Below are positions 12,239 through 25,380 of a stretch of DNA of 64,000 nucleotides, in pieces (within the stretch, counting starts at the first letter, position 1; each line of letters starts with the position of its first letter). Source of the DNA: Pteria penguin (lineage: Eukaryota; Mollusca; Bivalvia; Pterioida; Pteriidae); contig CM068589.1 of assembly GCA_035048485.1 (NCBI GenBank), forward strand, positions 8,963,869 through 9,027,868. Direction: 5' to 3'. The notes below the pieces were generated by a model. The model was not told the origin of the DNA and searched no databases. It saw only the letters and a list, made by a program, of their open reading frames with translations. Both the position numbers and the translations under genes were made by a program.

Positions 12239-12240
12239 AT

Positions 12241-12300
12241 ATACCTTTTAATTTAGTGCACCATATGCGCATTGCGACAACTTATGTCTCTTCAGTGATG
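12241..12300 (-). ncRNA. Degenerate hammerhead-ribozyme-like motif
   Basis: Read on the minus strand: CTGAAGA matches the first core strand (CUGANGA). GACA-taagt-TGTC is a clean four-pair stem II. GCAA stands where GAAA is required. TGCGC-atatg-GTGCA can form stem III. The A-to-C change in the second core strand and the poor A-C closing pair of stem III predict loss of cleavage, and no convincing stem I is visible. Hammerhead ribozymes are known in Penelope-like elements and in bivalve retrozymes, which makes a relic plausible. A partial copy, stem III and 3' flank only, lies at 29715-29760. Confidence 0.45.
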
Positions 12301-13052
12301 CTTGTGGCCAAATGATTGGAATTCTCAGAATATATGAATATTTGAAAAGCAGTGTTGAAACCAAACTGACCGAAAAGCGAACGGAGTGTATATCGTTTTG
12401 GGTCAGCAGCACCCAAGTTGCATAAATAAAGAGCAATAATACTGAGTTAAATTTGCTGATGGGGATGGGGTAGCCCCATTGCGTCTGGGCCACTGTTTTG
12501 GAATGATATTCACACATGCAGTAGGGGAAATTATAATTTGATTGAGAATTTATAACGTGTAGGGGATACATGACATCTAATTTTAGACAGAAGGTAATTT
12601 CAGAGTAGGCGCAACTTATCCATGGATCTTACAAATGCAGTTAGGAAAAATATAACTTGTAATGGACACTCATCTTATATTTCTAATTTCAGAGTGGGGC
12701 CAGTTTGTCCATGCATGGCTAGGCAAAGCCGTTTTTAGGACAGAGATCCTATTCAGTGTGTAGGCTATCCATAAATATGTGGATAGAAGAATTAATAGAT
12801 AAATAACTAACTAGCTACTCAAAGTGGTTATATACAATCATATAGGGAACTTTGGTTTAGTATAGGACTGCGTTACGTGAATTCAATATATATATAGTAC
12901 TTAACTAAAGCCTCTGCACAATGTATGTGTAGAGGTATGATGTGTTTTTAACACAGTTTGACTAAATAGGATACAACAATACCATTAGGTCTAATTTATG
13001 GGTAAAAAGGTACATTACTGTTACTTTGCAGCGTGGAGGAAATTTCTACAAG

Positions 13053-13295
13053 CCAGTATGGCCTAGTGGATAAGGTGCTCGGCTCGTGATCGAACAGACC
13101 AGTGCTCTGTCTTTTGGATGAAACCGAGGTCCCATGTCACGGTTTCGTGGCACGTTAAAAAAAGCTCCCTCACTGTTTCGGATGGGTCATTTGCAAAGGT
13201 CTAAAGTTGTATGCAATGCATCAGGCAGATGCCATCACCATATACGTGAAATAAACGTGGAATGACGTAAAACAATAATCAATCAATCAATGGAA
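13053..13295 (+). mobile_element. tRNA-derived SINE, copy 1
   Basis: The tRNA-like head 'gcctagtggataaggtgctc' is followed by a body shared with copies at 40357 and 49315 ('accgaggtccc', 'gtggcacgt', 'tccctcactg', 'gcaaaggtctaaa', 'tgtatgcaatgcatcag'). The tail is '(aatc)n'. About 40-60 bases between head and body seen in copy 2 are missing here. Confidence 0.8.
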
Positions 13296-13586
13296 AGTTT
13301 AAGAGGTTAAGTATGGGAAAACAATGGGACAATGTTAGTCAAATCGATTGAAAATATACATTACGCGATTTGGATTATTAGCCATGGTTGGCTGTAGGAC
13401 ACTATGCACTGGTCTATATACACTAAATATAAATAAAACAATTGTCCTCTAACACATACGAAGTATAGCACAAGGCGCAGTTCTCATCCTGATTTAAACA
13501 GCATATAAAAAAGAGTTGGATCACCACCCTGCCCGCATTTTCTATGGATCAACAAATGTAGATAAAATGGTATATTCAGTCGTAAG

Positions 13587-13925
13587 TTAAAAGATAAAGC
13601 TTTTGTCTGCGGTAGTGATGATGCGTAGGTCAATCTGTCCTTTTTGTAAGACACCAACATGTGAAGTGACGGCCATGTTTGCTGTTCTATTAGGCAAGGT
13701 CTGCAATAGTCTGACAGTTTGTCTTTGGAAATTTTCTAGACTCTCAAGGTCCCTTTTCCTACAATTTAGCAGTTCAATGCCTTGTAAGTTTCTAGAAATT
13801 GCAAAAGTCAGCCACATATTTGTTGTTATTATTGGGGAAAGTCTATTTTTCCCGTGCATACCGCTTCCGAGTAAAGCATATTTTTTTGCGGTTTGTGGCT
13901 AATCTATGGTCTATGTCTGGGTATT
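13587..13925 (-). pseudogene. LINE (CR1/Jockey-like) ORF2 C-terminal fragment
   Basis: The 90-codon frame 13587-13859 reads ALLGSGMHGKNRLSP...RKRDLESLENFQRQTVRLLQ-TLPNRTANMAV. This matches the post-RT C-terminal region of CR1/Jockey-type endonuclease-reverse transcriptases of invertebrates, typically 'ESLE.FQR..LR.LQ.LP.RTAN.AV'. Upstream, DIDHRLATNRKK continues it in another frame, so a frameshift lies near 13885. No endonuclease or RT core is present. It is a dead fragment, with identity recognised from family sequence style rather than a search. Confidence 0.7.
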
Positions 13926-15114
13926 AGTAGTGTTCCTTTTTTCCAAAACCTACATCTTCGCGTAGCGATAGCAAGCAAGAGCAGGTAACTCCAGTCTTGT
14001 AGTTCACAAGCATGCAAAAGTATGAAAAACTCCGGAAGGTAAGAAAAGGTTGTTCAAAACATTAGAATATTATCGGACAAAAGTTCGAAGGACATGAATT
14101 GACCTTCTTCGAAAGGAAAAGGACACCCTTCCCCCGAAATACCGTGGTGGGGTGGGTGGGAGAGTTCCCGACCCCCGTAAATCGGCACTTGCTTAGCGTG
14201 GTGACCAAGATTTTTTAAACTTTAATAAACCAAAATATTGTTCTAACTACTACGCTCATAGATCATTTTTACTATCTCGATAACTTTTTTCACTGCCGTA
14301 ATGGCGGATACGATCGCAACACATATCGATAAAGGGCAGATAACTATGGAGTAACTGCCTAGTAGAATAGTCTATAACAAAAACAAAATGTTAGATAATT
14401 CAGTAACAGATAATTTACTGCAATCATTTGGCTCGAACTTTTTAAAAATTTATTGTCCATATTGGAAGTTTATGTTCATAATCATATTTACATGTATTTG
14501 ACAAGATTCTTTATATTTATTTGACAAGATTGTTTAAATTAAAATAAAATTTTTAATACAGGTACCTGGGATCTTTGCAATCGAGAAAATGAATATATTC
14601 ATTCAAAGGAAATTAGTAAGAAAAACTTCAGTTGCAATAACAGTAATAATAGTCACATGATATCGCTAGGGTCTACATTGACTGAAGTATTTGATATAAG
14701 CAGTATGTTCTGCTACCCTGGAAATATTAATGTTTTCTTTAAACCACAGACCTCTATTCTAACTGCTCATATTTCTATCAAAATTGGGCGGGAAAGATAA
14801 ATTCCAGGTTGAAAATTTATTTGTTTGTTGTATTGTTAATTTCATTTTAATGGCATAGAATTGAAAGATCGGGGATCATATTGTTTGTTTCTGTCTATTT
14901 GTTTGTTTGTCTGTTGTCTACTTCAAGGTTCGCCATTACTTTCGAACAATGAGACTTCATGGTCGGCATGCTTACGCCCTTTCACACTGCACCAAGGTTA
15001 TCGACCCTGTGACCTTTGGCAAACATTTCAAAACATTAACATTGGTATTACTTTTGAATCGAAAGAGGTAGGACTTTCAACTATCACATGTGTATTTACA
15101 TGGGATAGGTGTAA
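13926..15114. other. No gene seen
   Basis: AT-rich sequence. The frame starting at 14861 becomes meaningful only after it enters the PLE at ~15115. Confidence 0.4.
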
Positions 15115-16094
15115 TCAGCTTGTGGTGTTTGGAGGTAAGGTTTTTCAACAAATTGTCGGCATTCCAATGGGCACTACCTGTGCTCCGCTACTGGCAGACA
15201 TATTCTGTTACTCATACGAAGCTGAGTTCATTCAGTCTTTGCTTTCGCAAGGAAAAAAAAAAAAAAAAACAATTGGCTCTTGGCTTCAATTTTACTTACA
15301 GATATATAGACGACTTGCTTTCAATTAATAATCTTTCATTCGCGGATTACCTTAGCATCATCTATCCAAGTGAACTGGAGGTCAAAGAAACCACAGAAAG
15401 TAGTAATTCTACTTCGTATATAGATATTATGTTGTCTTTCGACATTAATGGTCAATTGAACACCTCACTCTATGACAAACGTGACGATTTCAATTTCGCT
15501 ATCACAAACATTCCTTTCATAAATAGCAACATTCCATCATCGACCGCATACGGCGTATTGATATCTCAGTTAATACGTTATTCCAGAGCATGTTCAAATT
15601 ACAATGACTTTGTTCTGAGAGCTAGGCTACTTTCATTTAAGCTGCTCAACCAGGGTTATATATGTGCTAGACTAGCAACGTCACTGAGGAAGTTCCAGGG
15701 TTGTTACGAGACTCTTATTACTCCATATGATACCTCGTTATCCAGACTTTTAAATGATATTCTGGACTGAGACCGATTCCGATCACTTTACACAGATTTG
15801 ACACCTTCTATACTAGAAGGTTACCTACTTCGACTTCTCCATATATAAATACATATGGAATTCACACGATTTGACTCTTTCTACGGGGTATATGTGACGG
15901 GTGTTGCTAGCCAGCAGGAGATGCTCACTCTCCCCGGGCATCTGATCTCACTCCATTGCAGGGGTTCACATATGCTCTTGAAGTAGACATATTTTGTTAT
16001 TTTCCATTTGTTTTTCATTTTCACTGATTTTGTATGTCCTATGGTTTCATGATTTTTGGACTTGTGGTTTGGATTTATCCATCATCTTTACATT
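15115..16094 (+). mobile_element. PLE copy 1 (A family), 5'-truncated
   Basis: Starts inside the reverse-transcriptase palm: VFGGKVFQQIVGIPMGT..CAPLLADIF. A pure A run at 15252-15269 shifts the frame, after which RYIDDLLSINN gives the catalytic YIDD. The C-terminal RT/thumb part follows (KRDDFNFAITN, AYGVLISQLIRYSRAC, LLNQGYICARLATSLRKF), with a stop at 15768. The 3' untranslated part carries the structured module at 15896-15968 and ends at ATCATCTTTACATT, the same terminus as three other copies. Penelope-like RT is recognised by GIPMGTNCAPL...YIDD and KRDDFNF. The frameshift prevents a functional product. Confidence 0.85.
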
Positions 16095-17089
16095 ATAATA
16101 CATTGCAGAACTTGCCTCATTAGGACTTTGTTGCCATCGGGGGCATTCGAATTTCACTAACAGATCTTGTTTATTCTTCTTACATCGCATAAGTATGTAA
16201 TTTAAAAAAGAATAAATATTGTGTAAGGTAAATGTACAGGTAAAACATGATCTTTAAATCAATGTCCTTGTCTGCAAATCCTTTTCCTTGTCATAAATAC
16301 TGGAAATGCTTGTGTCCACGTCATTATAATAACAAATGTTGATTAGACTTTTTTCGATTTTAAATGATACCACAGTATAGGGCTTAGTATCGGACAACAA
16401 TTTCAAAAACCGATGATAATCTGAAAGAATAAATGCTATGTAGAACAAGTTAATCTTCCGTTAAGCACGCTTCATTTTCCCAGGCACTCATTAACAGTAT
16501 ATGCCCGTATTCATTATTGTTTTGACATTTTCATTGTTGGATTTGGGCTAAAAGAATGCCTCATTTAACTCTTCAGCCCAGAGCGAGTACGATACATTTT
16601 CGGCCATTTTTTTTTTCTAATTTCATCATCATTTTGGGTAAACATATCACGTAACTTTTATTCTTACCATCATTAGAATTTCTTTTTAAAATCCCATGTA
16701 GTGATTCACACCCAATTTTTCAGGTGATTTTAAAAATCCTCCAAATAATTTTTTCACCAGCAGTCTATACCGAAAACTGTTGTAGTCGTTACCTGCCTAG
16801 AGACACATGCATACCAACGGCTTTTAAATAAAATGTTATTTGACCCAACTATTGAGGAGTTGCCTCTATGATCATTATAGATTTAAATACATGCACCGTA
16901 TTGTGTAGAGTATATACAAGAATATATAGAGGGTACTTTATCATGTATTGTAAAGGTATAGGTTTTTGTGAACACATAGTACTTGATATAGGTGTTCTGG
17001 GCCGTAGTTCTTATGTATTGATCTGTTTTTAAAAGCCGTAAATGTGGAATTTATATGAAGAAATGACAAAGTATTGTATATGGTTTGCA
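16095..17089. other. No gene seen
   Basis: AT-rich sequence between PLE copy 1 and the AAT array. Confidence 0.4.
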
Positions 17090-17247
17090 AATAATAATAA
17101 TAATAATAATAATTATAATAATAATAATAATAATAATAACAATAATAATAATAATAATAATAATAACAATAATAATTATAATAATAATAATAACAATAAT
17201 AATAATAATAATAATAATTATAATAATAATAATAATTATAATAATAA

Positions 17248-17278
<31 letters not shown>

Positions 17279-17312
17279 AATAATTATTATTATTATTATT
17301 ATTATTATTATG

Positions 17313-17364
<52 letters not shown>
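17090..17364 (+). repeat. (AAT)n microsatellite with inverted (ATT)n block
   Basis: About 275 bases of AAT units with scattered C and T interruptions. Between ~17280 and 17311 the repeat turns into ATT before returning to AAT, so the array can fold on itself. Long Asn, Tyr or Ile frames here are artefacts of the repeat. Confidence 0.95.
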
Positions 17365-17366
<2 letters not shown>

Positions 17367-17454
17367 CCAAGAGTTAAAACCTGGCATTGACAATATACAT
17401 GTATTTCTCACCTGAGCATATTTTTTTCCTTTCATTGATTACCAAAATTTTTAC

Positions 17455-18190
17455 CTTGTGGCCTTGACTTATTTTTGTAAAATTAATCTTTGGTCAATAC
17501 GTATGAGTAGTAAGACATAGGGCATCAATATTTCATGTGTGTATTCCTTGTGATAAAGCCTTTCATTACGCAATAATTGTTTTTTTCACTTTGTGACATT
17601 GAAGATTGAGCTACTAACACAAAACATTTAAACTAGATTATAACTTTAGAACCATAAAGTATAGCGCTTTAATCGCTTAAATATTTTGTATTCTTTGTGT
17701 CAACACTTTTCGATGGTATCAAATGTTTTCCCTTGACCTTTTACTTTGACCTACTTTGCAAAAACTTTAACCTTGCTCATAACTTATGAATAGGAAGAGA
17801 TAGGGCTTAAATATTTGATGTACGTATTCCTTGTAAGAAGACATTTCCTTACATATCATTGTTTTTTGTTTTGACCTGACTTTGAGTATTGATCTACTTA
17901 GACAAAAATTACAACCTGGATCATAACATTAGAACCAGTAGGGACAGCGCTTTTATATTTCACATGTGTATTTCTTTTGCCAAAACCTTTCATTTGGGTA
18001 CTAATTGTTTTACCTTGATATTAGACCTACTGTTCAAAAGATTTAACCTTGTCATAAGTTCTGATTAGTAAGAGATGGGACTTAAATATCTAATGTGTTT
18101 ATCTCTTGTGCCATGACCCTTCAGTTGGTAACAAAAATTTACCTTGACCTTGAAATTTGACATACGTTTGCCATTTAAATTTGGTTTGTC
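17455..18190 (+). repeat. Diffuse ~150-bp tandem repeat
   Basis: Five diverged units at about 17458, 17610, 17755, 17905 and 18025. Each has 'aaccttg.tcataa.t..ga..agtaagagata.gg.ctt.aatatt', then 'gtgt.tt..ttgtg..aa..ccttcattt' and 'ttgacctt'. Such repeats are common in bivalve genomes. Confidence 0.65.
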
Positions 18191-20869
<2,679 letters not shown>

Positions 20870-20945
20870 TTTACTATTATCATGTTTATACGCATGTCCT
20901 TGGTGATTTGTGTCATACAACTTGGTCAGATGTCTTGTTTTTTTC
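20870..20945 (+). repeat. B-family PLE 3'-terminal fragment
   Basis: 'tccttggtgatttgtgtcat' followed by 'acaacttggtcagatgtctt' is the terminal sequence of the B-family PLE, in plus orientation. The same end is found inverted at 21485-21530 and 50512-50550. Confidence 0.65.
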
Positions 20946-21169
20946 TTTTATTACTTATTTGAAAATACATGTATCTATTTTAAGTGTTATATGGAAGAGT
21001 CATATGAAAATGTAATTTTCTGGATTGATAATGATTTATTTTCCTACTTTATACAGGACTGTTGTGGCAGGCTGAAGGTTAGAAGCTCAATTCTCAATGG
21101 GTGCAATTTTGCTTTTTAATTTTAGACAAAAACATGTTCATGAGAGCTTTCTAGCACTTAAAAAGTTGT

Positions 21170-21170
21170 C

Positions 21171-21205
<35 letters not shown>

Positions 21206-21216
21206 AAGAGAGAGAG
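21170..21216 (+). repeat. (GA)n microsatellite
   Basis: AG dinucleotide run with a few AAAG interruptions. Confidence 0.95.
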
Positions 21217-21527
21217 TACAGACTTAATCTTCTGACAATTATTTTTGTATCAATTTCTTGTTTTTGTCATTTTATTAAACTAAAAGAAACAGTAAAGCAT
21301 TTTTTCTCCAACTGCTAATAGGAAATATCTATTCTAAGGATTTTTTGAACGCTTAATACCAAAGGTGTTGGGTTTTAATATTTTTTTCTTTAATTAATGT
21401 AGATCAGTTCTGGCATGCTGAAGATAATTGGTTGAAACCCCGCAAAAAGCTTTGATTTTATGTTTGTATCAATTCAAGATAAACAGAAGGCATCTGGCAA
21501 AGCTGTATGACACAAATCACCAAGGAC

Positions 21528-21529
<2 letters not shown>

Positions 21530-21613
<84 letters not shown>
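21530..21613 (+). repeat. (CA)n microsatellite inside the PLE 3' end
   Basis: About 42 CA units. Other copies of this PLE end have only 'tgcacacaaa' at the same place (50548), so the array grew from an element-borne seed. Confidence 0.95.
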
Positions 21614-21614
<1 letters not shown>

Positions 21615-22946
21615 TGACAACAGCAGAATATACAAGGAACGACATTACAAAAATATTCAATTGCGCTGCGGTTACTATACCGACTTAGGACGGTCAATTA
21701 AAGTAACAAACGTCACTATATTGGTGTGGTTAACAGGATTACGAGCGCCCAACTTTCCACTCACCGCAAAAGCAGCACAATCAATAGACACACAATTAAA
21801 AAATTTATAAATAATCCTCTATATAGAGAACAAGGATCAACAGGTTTCTCAAGGGGAGAGGTCATACAAAGTTACTACACACGAAAGAATTATAGAATAA
21901 TATGTTGATATCAAAAATATTGAAGGAGACATCAACATAAGTAAACCGTGCGCTGCCCATCTTGTAAGCGAGCTCAGATCCTTGATCAATAGGAGTCCCG
22001 ACTAACAGTCAGAGGGGACGACGATCAGGAACTTGAAAAGGTTTGGACAGGCCCCGTCATAGAGTCCCTACCGCCCTGCTAGTGAGCGTGCAACGCTCAA
22101 GTAAACGTCTGCATTGCGTTATAGAGGGACTCAATACAAGGCCTATGGTTTTAGCGATGATCTCGGGGTCATACTGTCGATGTCGAAGGCGTTTAACATT
22201 TTCAGAACCAGCCGATATGAAATTATCGTAACCTTTGGACCTCCTGAGTTTGTACACTAGATCACCGTAGAGACTGGGACGGGAAATTCCTCTGGATACA
22301 TATTGTTGAAAAGTAACATTTCCGAATTTAGGTAAAATGTCTGATTAAAATTTACAAAATTTACCAATTTTTTTTCGAAGTTTATGATATCTATAACCTT
22401 AAGTAAGACATTTAAAAGTAATCTGAGAATTTTTTTACTGAAAATGCAAAAGGTTAATGCAAGCTCTAGTACACCGAACCAATTGACTAACATATCGTTG
22501 TTAATAATTTTAATATTCAAGTCTGAAAAAGGTGTTTTCTGGAAGTATTTGCTTTATTTAATTGCAGTTCAGATGGATAAATGTCAGATATACAGGGTTA
22601 TCGATTATTAAAATATCATCAAGATATCTAGATTTGTCATTGAACTTATCAATAAGGTCGAAACGTTTAGAAGTTTGAATAGAATGCATAAAATCTCTCT
22701 CATAACAGTATAAAAATAAATCTGCTATAAGGGAAGCGCAGTTAGTGCCCCTAAGAAACCTCAGTAATCTGTTGATAATTCTTGCCATTAAATGGTACAT
22801 ATATTATCCATCAAAATGTATTGGCATTACACAACTCAGCACTAGTCCAATATTTATAATTATCATATTGTTTGTTAGAGAAAAATCCAGATATAACTGA
22901 AGTTCAGAGGTATGATTTAGACTCTGTTGAAACACCAGCGTATGAG

Positions 22947-23600
22947 ATGTAAAGATGATGGATAAATCTAAAGCACAAGTCCAAAAATCATAAAACCAGA
23001 GGACATACAAAATCAGTGAAAATGAAAAACAAATGGAAAATAACAAAATATGTCTACTTGAAGAGCATATGTGAACCCTTGTGATGGAGTGAGATCAGGT
23101 GCCCGGGGAGAGTGAGCATCTCCTGCTGGCTAGCAACACCCGTCACATATACCCAGTAGAAAGAGTCAGATCGTGTAAATTCCATATGTATTTATATATG
23201 GAGAAGTCGAAGTAGGTAACCTTCTAGTATAGAAGGTGTCAAATCTGTGTAAAATGTTCGGAATCGGTCTCAGTCCAGAATATCATTTAAAAGTCTGGAT
23301 AACGAGATATCATATGGAGTAACAAGAGTCTCGTAACGACCATAGAATTTCCTCAGTGACGTTGCTAGTCTAGCACATATATAACCCTGGTTGAGCAGCT
23401 TAACTGAAAGTCGCCTAGCCCTCAGAACAAAGTCACTGTAATTTGGACATGCTCTGGAATAACGTATTATCTGAGATATGAATACGCCGTATGCGGGCGA
23501 TGATGGAATGTTGCTACTTATGAAAGGAAAGTTTGTGATAGCGAAATTGAAATCGTCACGTTTGTCATAGAGTGAGGTGTTGACCATTGACCATTAAGAG
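22947..23600 (-). mobile_element. PLE copy 2 (A family), nested in copy 3
   Basis: The 5'-truncated copy begins in 'NTSLYDKRDDFNF' and continues through AYGVFISQIIRYSRACPNY and LLNQGYICARLATSLRKFYG to a stop near 23270. A 3' untranslated part with the structured module (23072-23145) follows. It ends at ATGTAAAGATGATGG (22947, minus-strand terminus), the fixed A-family end. On both sides the B-family RT sequence resumes (TSLPFD..KTKLLSLN before, WCFNR...NKQYDNYKYW after), so it inserted into copy 3. Confidence 0.85.
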
Positions 23601-25319
23601 ACAGCAATTTGGTTTTGGTTACGTCAAAAGGTAAAGAGGTATATAGTGTCGAAAAATCAAAAGTAGAAACGCTATTAGCATCAAAATTTCCCAAACGGAA
23701 TTTTTCAAGGACGCTGGTCGAATTTTCGATAGACCAAAAGTAATTGACGTTACTATTGTAAAGACAACATTACAATACTTGATAACACGGTGTATAATTG
23801 CAGTAAGAGCGGAGGTAATATGTTTTGAAAGCACAGTTGTAGAGCAATGACTAGAATTTGATATAAACCGTGATTTATATGGATTTTTGTGTAGTTTTGG
23901 AAGCCAATACATTTCTGAAAGATCGTTTTTATCATTGCTGAAATTGAAGTCACACACAGCTTTACAGTGTTCAGATAGGATCTTGTCTTTAAACAATGGG
24001 GTTTCAACATACGTGGAAGTAGTTAAATTCCGTTGTAAGAACTGAAATATAGTATATTTTTCAAACAATGATAATATTATTAGCTGCTTTTCAGCAGGTA
24101 CGAAAACATAAAGAATTATGTAAATCGGCCATTTTCTTTTTAATAGACTGGATTGGTATAGAATGTGGTTGTTTGAATAAATTGGGATAACTTGTAAAAT
24201 TATTGATGCGAATATCGATAATTTTCAAGATTTCACTTCTCCAGTCATTCAAGGTATGTATTTTAACACCTTCTTTTTACACCATCATTTAAAATAAGTG
24301 TTTAATGCTTCTTCAACAATATCCCGGCTTTTGGAAAAATCTATCCTGGAAATTAATCCATACTTTGGCCCTTTATTGAAAAGTAAACGTAAAAATTTAT
24401 CCGAAATACAATTCAGATCACCTGCAGGCTGATAAATGAATTTAGAATTATTGCATGAACAACACGATGGAATAGAGTTGAGAGAATTGAGATTAGATGT
24501 GACTGCATTGTAACTAAATACAAGATTTTTAATAGGTGTTTTGTACTTATACTAAATCAGAGGTGGTTCAAGATTCTCGAAATACTGAGGAATTTTAGAT
24601 TTGAATTTATGATCACGAAAAATATTAGAAATATTAAGCAGATCTAAACCTTTATTTACAAATTCAAAGAGTTTGTTATAAGAAAATGCTATAATTATTT
24701 TACGTCTAAATCAAACCGTATAACGTAAACTTAATAGATCAGCCTCATCCAGGATAGTTTTAAACTGGTGACCGGAATACATGATAATGCATGTAGAAGT
24801 TCGTGACGACCGTTATTTCTGGCAATCCGCAGTAGATCGTCTAATAACCTATTTTACCTACCATGTCTTCAGCGGTTGCCATTACGGCGACGACAGTGCG
24901 ACCTGTGTTTCCTCTTAACGTCTGGTCTTAATGAAATATATTGATATTGTAATGGTAAGAGGAAATGTTACCTTGTTGAAAAATTTGGTCATTGAGACCA
25001 AGGGGATATGGAGTTTGTAGATGTTTAATCCAATAAAGTTCATCTACTAAACGTCGTTCTTTCATTTCAGATTTAGTTTCTCCAGGAGTTTTATAATATT
25101 ATTTTCGAAAAAATATACGGAAAAATGAAAATCTTTTTGGCATAGTTTTCCTTCTTGTAGGCAGAGTTTGTGAGTTAATAAACAATGTTAAGGTAAGCAA
25201 TATAAGTCCACTCGATCCTCTTGTATTGTATTTTTTTAAGTTGATGAAATCATGGTGAGGTATTAAAATGGTCACTTTTTCACATACTTTGTCTTCAAGC
25301 AGGCAGTTGTTTATGAATC

Positions 25320-25380
25320 AATAAATTGGGCTCAGACTCATGTTAGCGATATACGCTCACCTTGGCCTCTTGTGTTTTTC
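25320..25380 (+). repeat. Repeat end similar to that at 905-965
   Basis: 'gcgatatacgctcaccttggcctcttgtg' recalls 'gagcgatataggcccacttgggcctcttgttt' near 935-965. It probably marks the end of a related non-autonomous element. Confidence 0.45.

Larger units (their letters stand above)
21475..25100 (-). mobile_element. PLE copy 3 (B family), near full-length but broken, host of a nested PLE
   Basis: Read on the minus strand. At ~25060-24950 a frame ERRLVDELYWIKHLQTPYPLGLN has the form of the end of a GIY-YIG endonuclease (E..WI..L.T..P.GLN). A basic KRKHRSHCRRR stretch and a linker, RNNGRHELLHALSCIPV, follow. At ~24470-24360 comes CSCNNSKFIYQP...NKGPKY, then the RT fingers EMYWLPKLHKNPYKSRFISN and FDFSTLYTSLP (23640). 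A second PLE interrupts at 23600-22947. RT resumes with NKQYDNYKYW, GTNCASLIADLFLYCYERDF, SRYLDD and SDIYPSELQLNKANTS, then GYRYHKLRKKIGKF and GDLVYKLRR...VKRLRHRQYDP (~22260-22100). Many frameshifts and stops, and the KRDDF segment is deleted. The 3' part runs through a (CA)n tract to ~21480. An N-terminal endonuclease matches the Naiad-type PLE layout. Confidence 0.75.

Noticed and set aside
12248..12571. 107-codon minus-strand frame
   Set aside because: It overlaps the hammerhead-like repeat and has no protein motif. It is better explained as element untranslated sequence.
13603..13902. 99-codon plus-strand frame
   Set aside because: Antisense shadow of the LINE fragment on the minus strand.
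16941..17435. Poly-Tyr, poly-Asn and poly-Ile frames
   Set aside because: Direct translation of the AAT microsatellite.
21418..21445. 'ctgaagataattggttgaaa' as a hammerhead core
   Set aside because: The two core strands are present, but the bases between them do not form a stem II and no stem III follows.
23619..24068. 149-codon minus frame as one continuous protein
   Set aside because: Only its first half matches PLE RT. The rest is a frameshifted reading of the same RT, so it is described within PLE copy 3.
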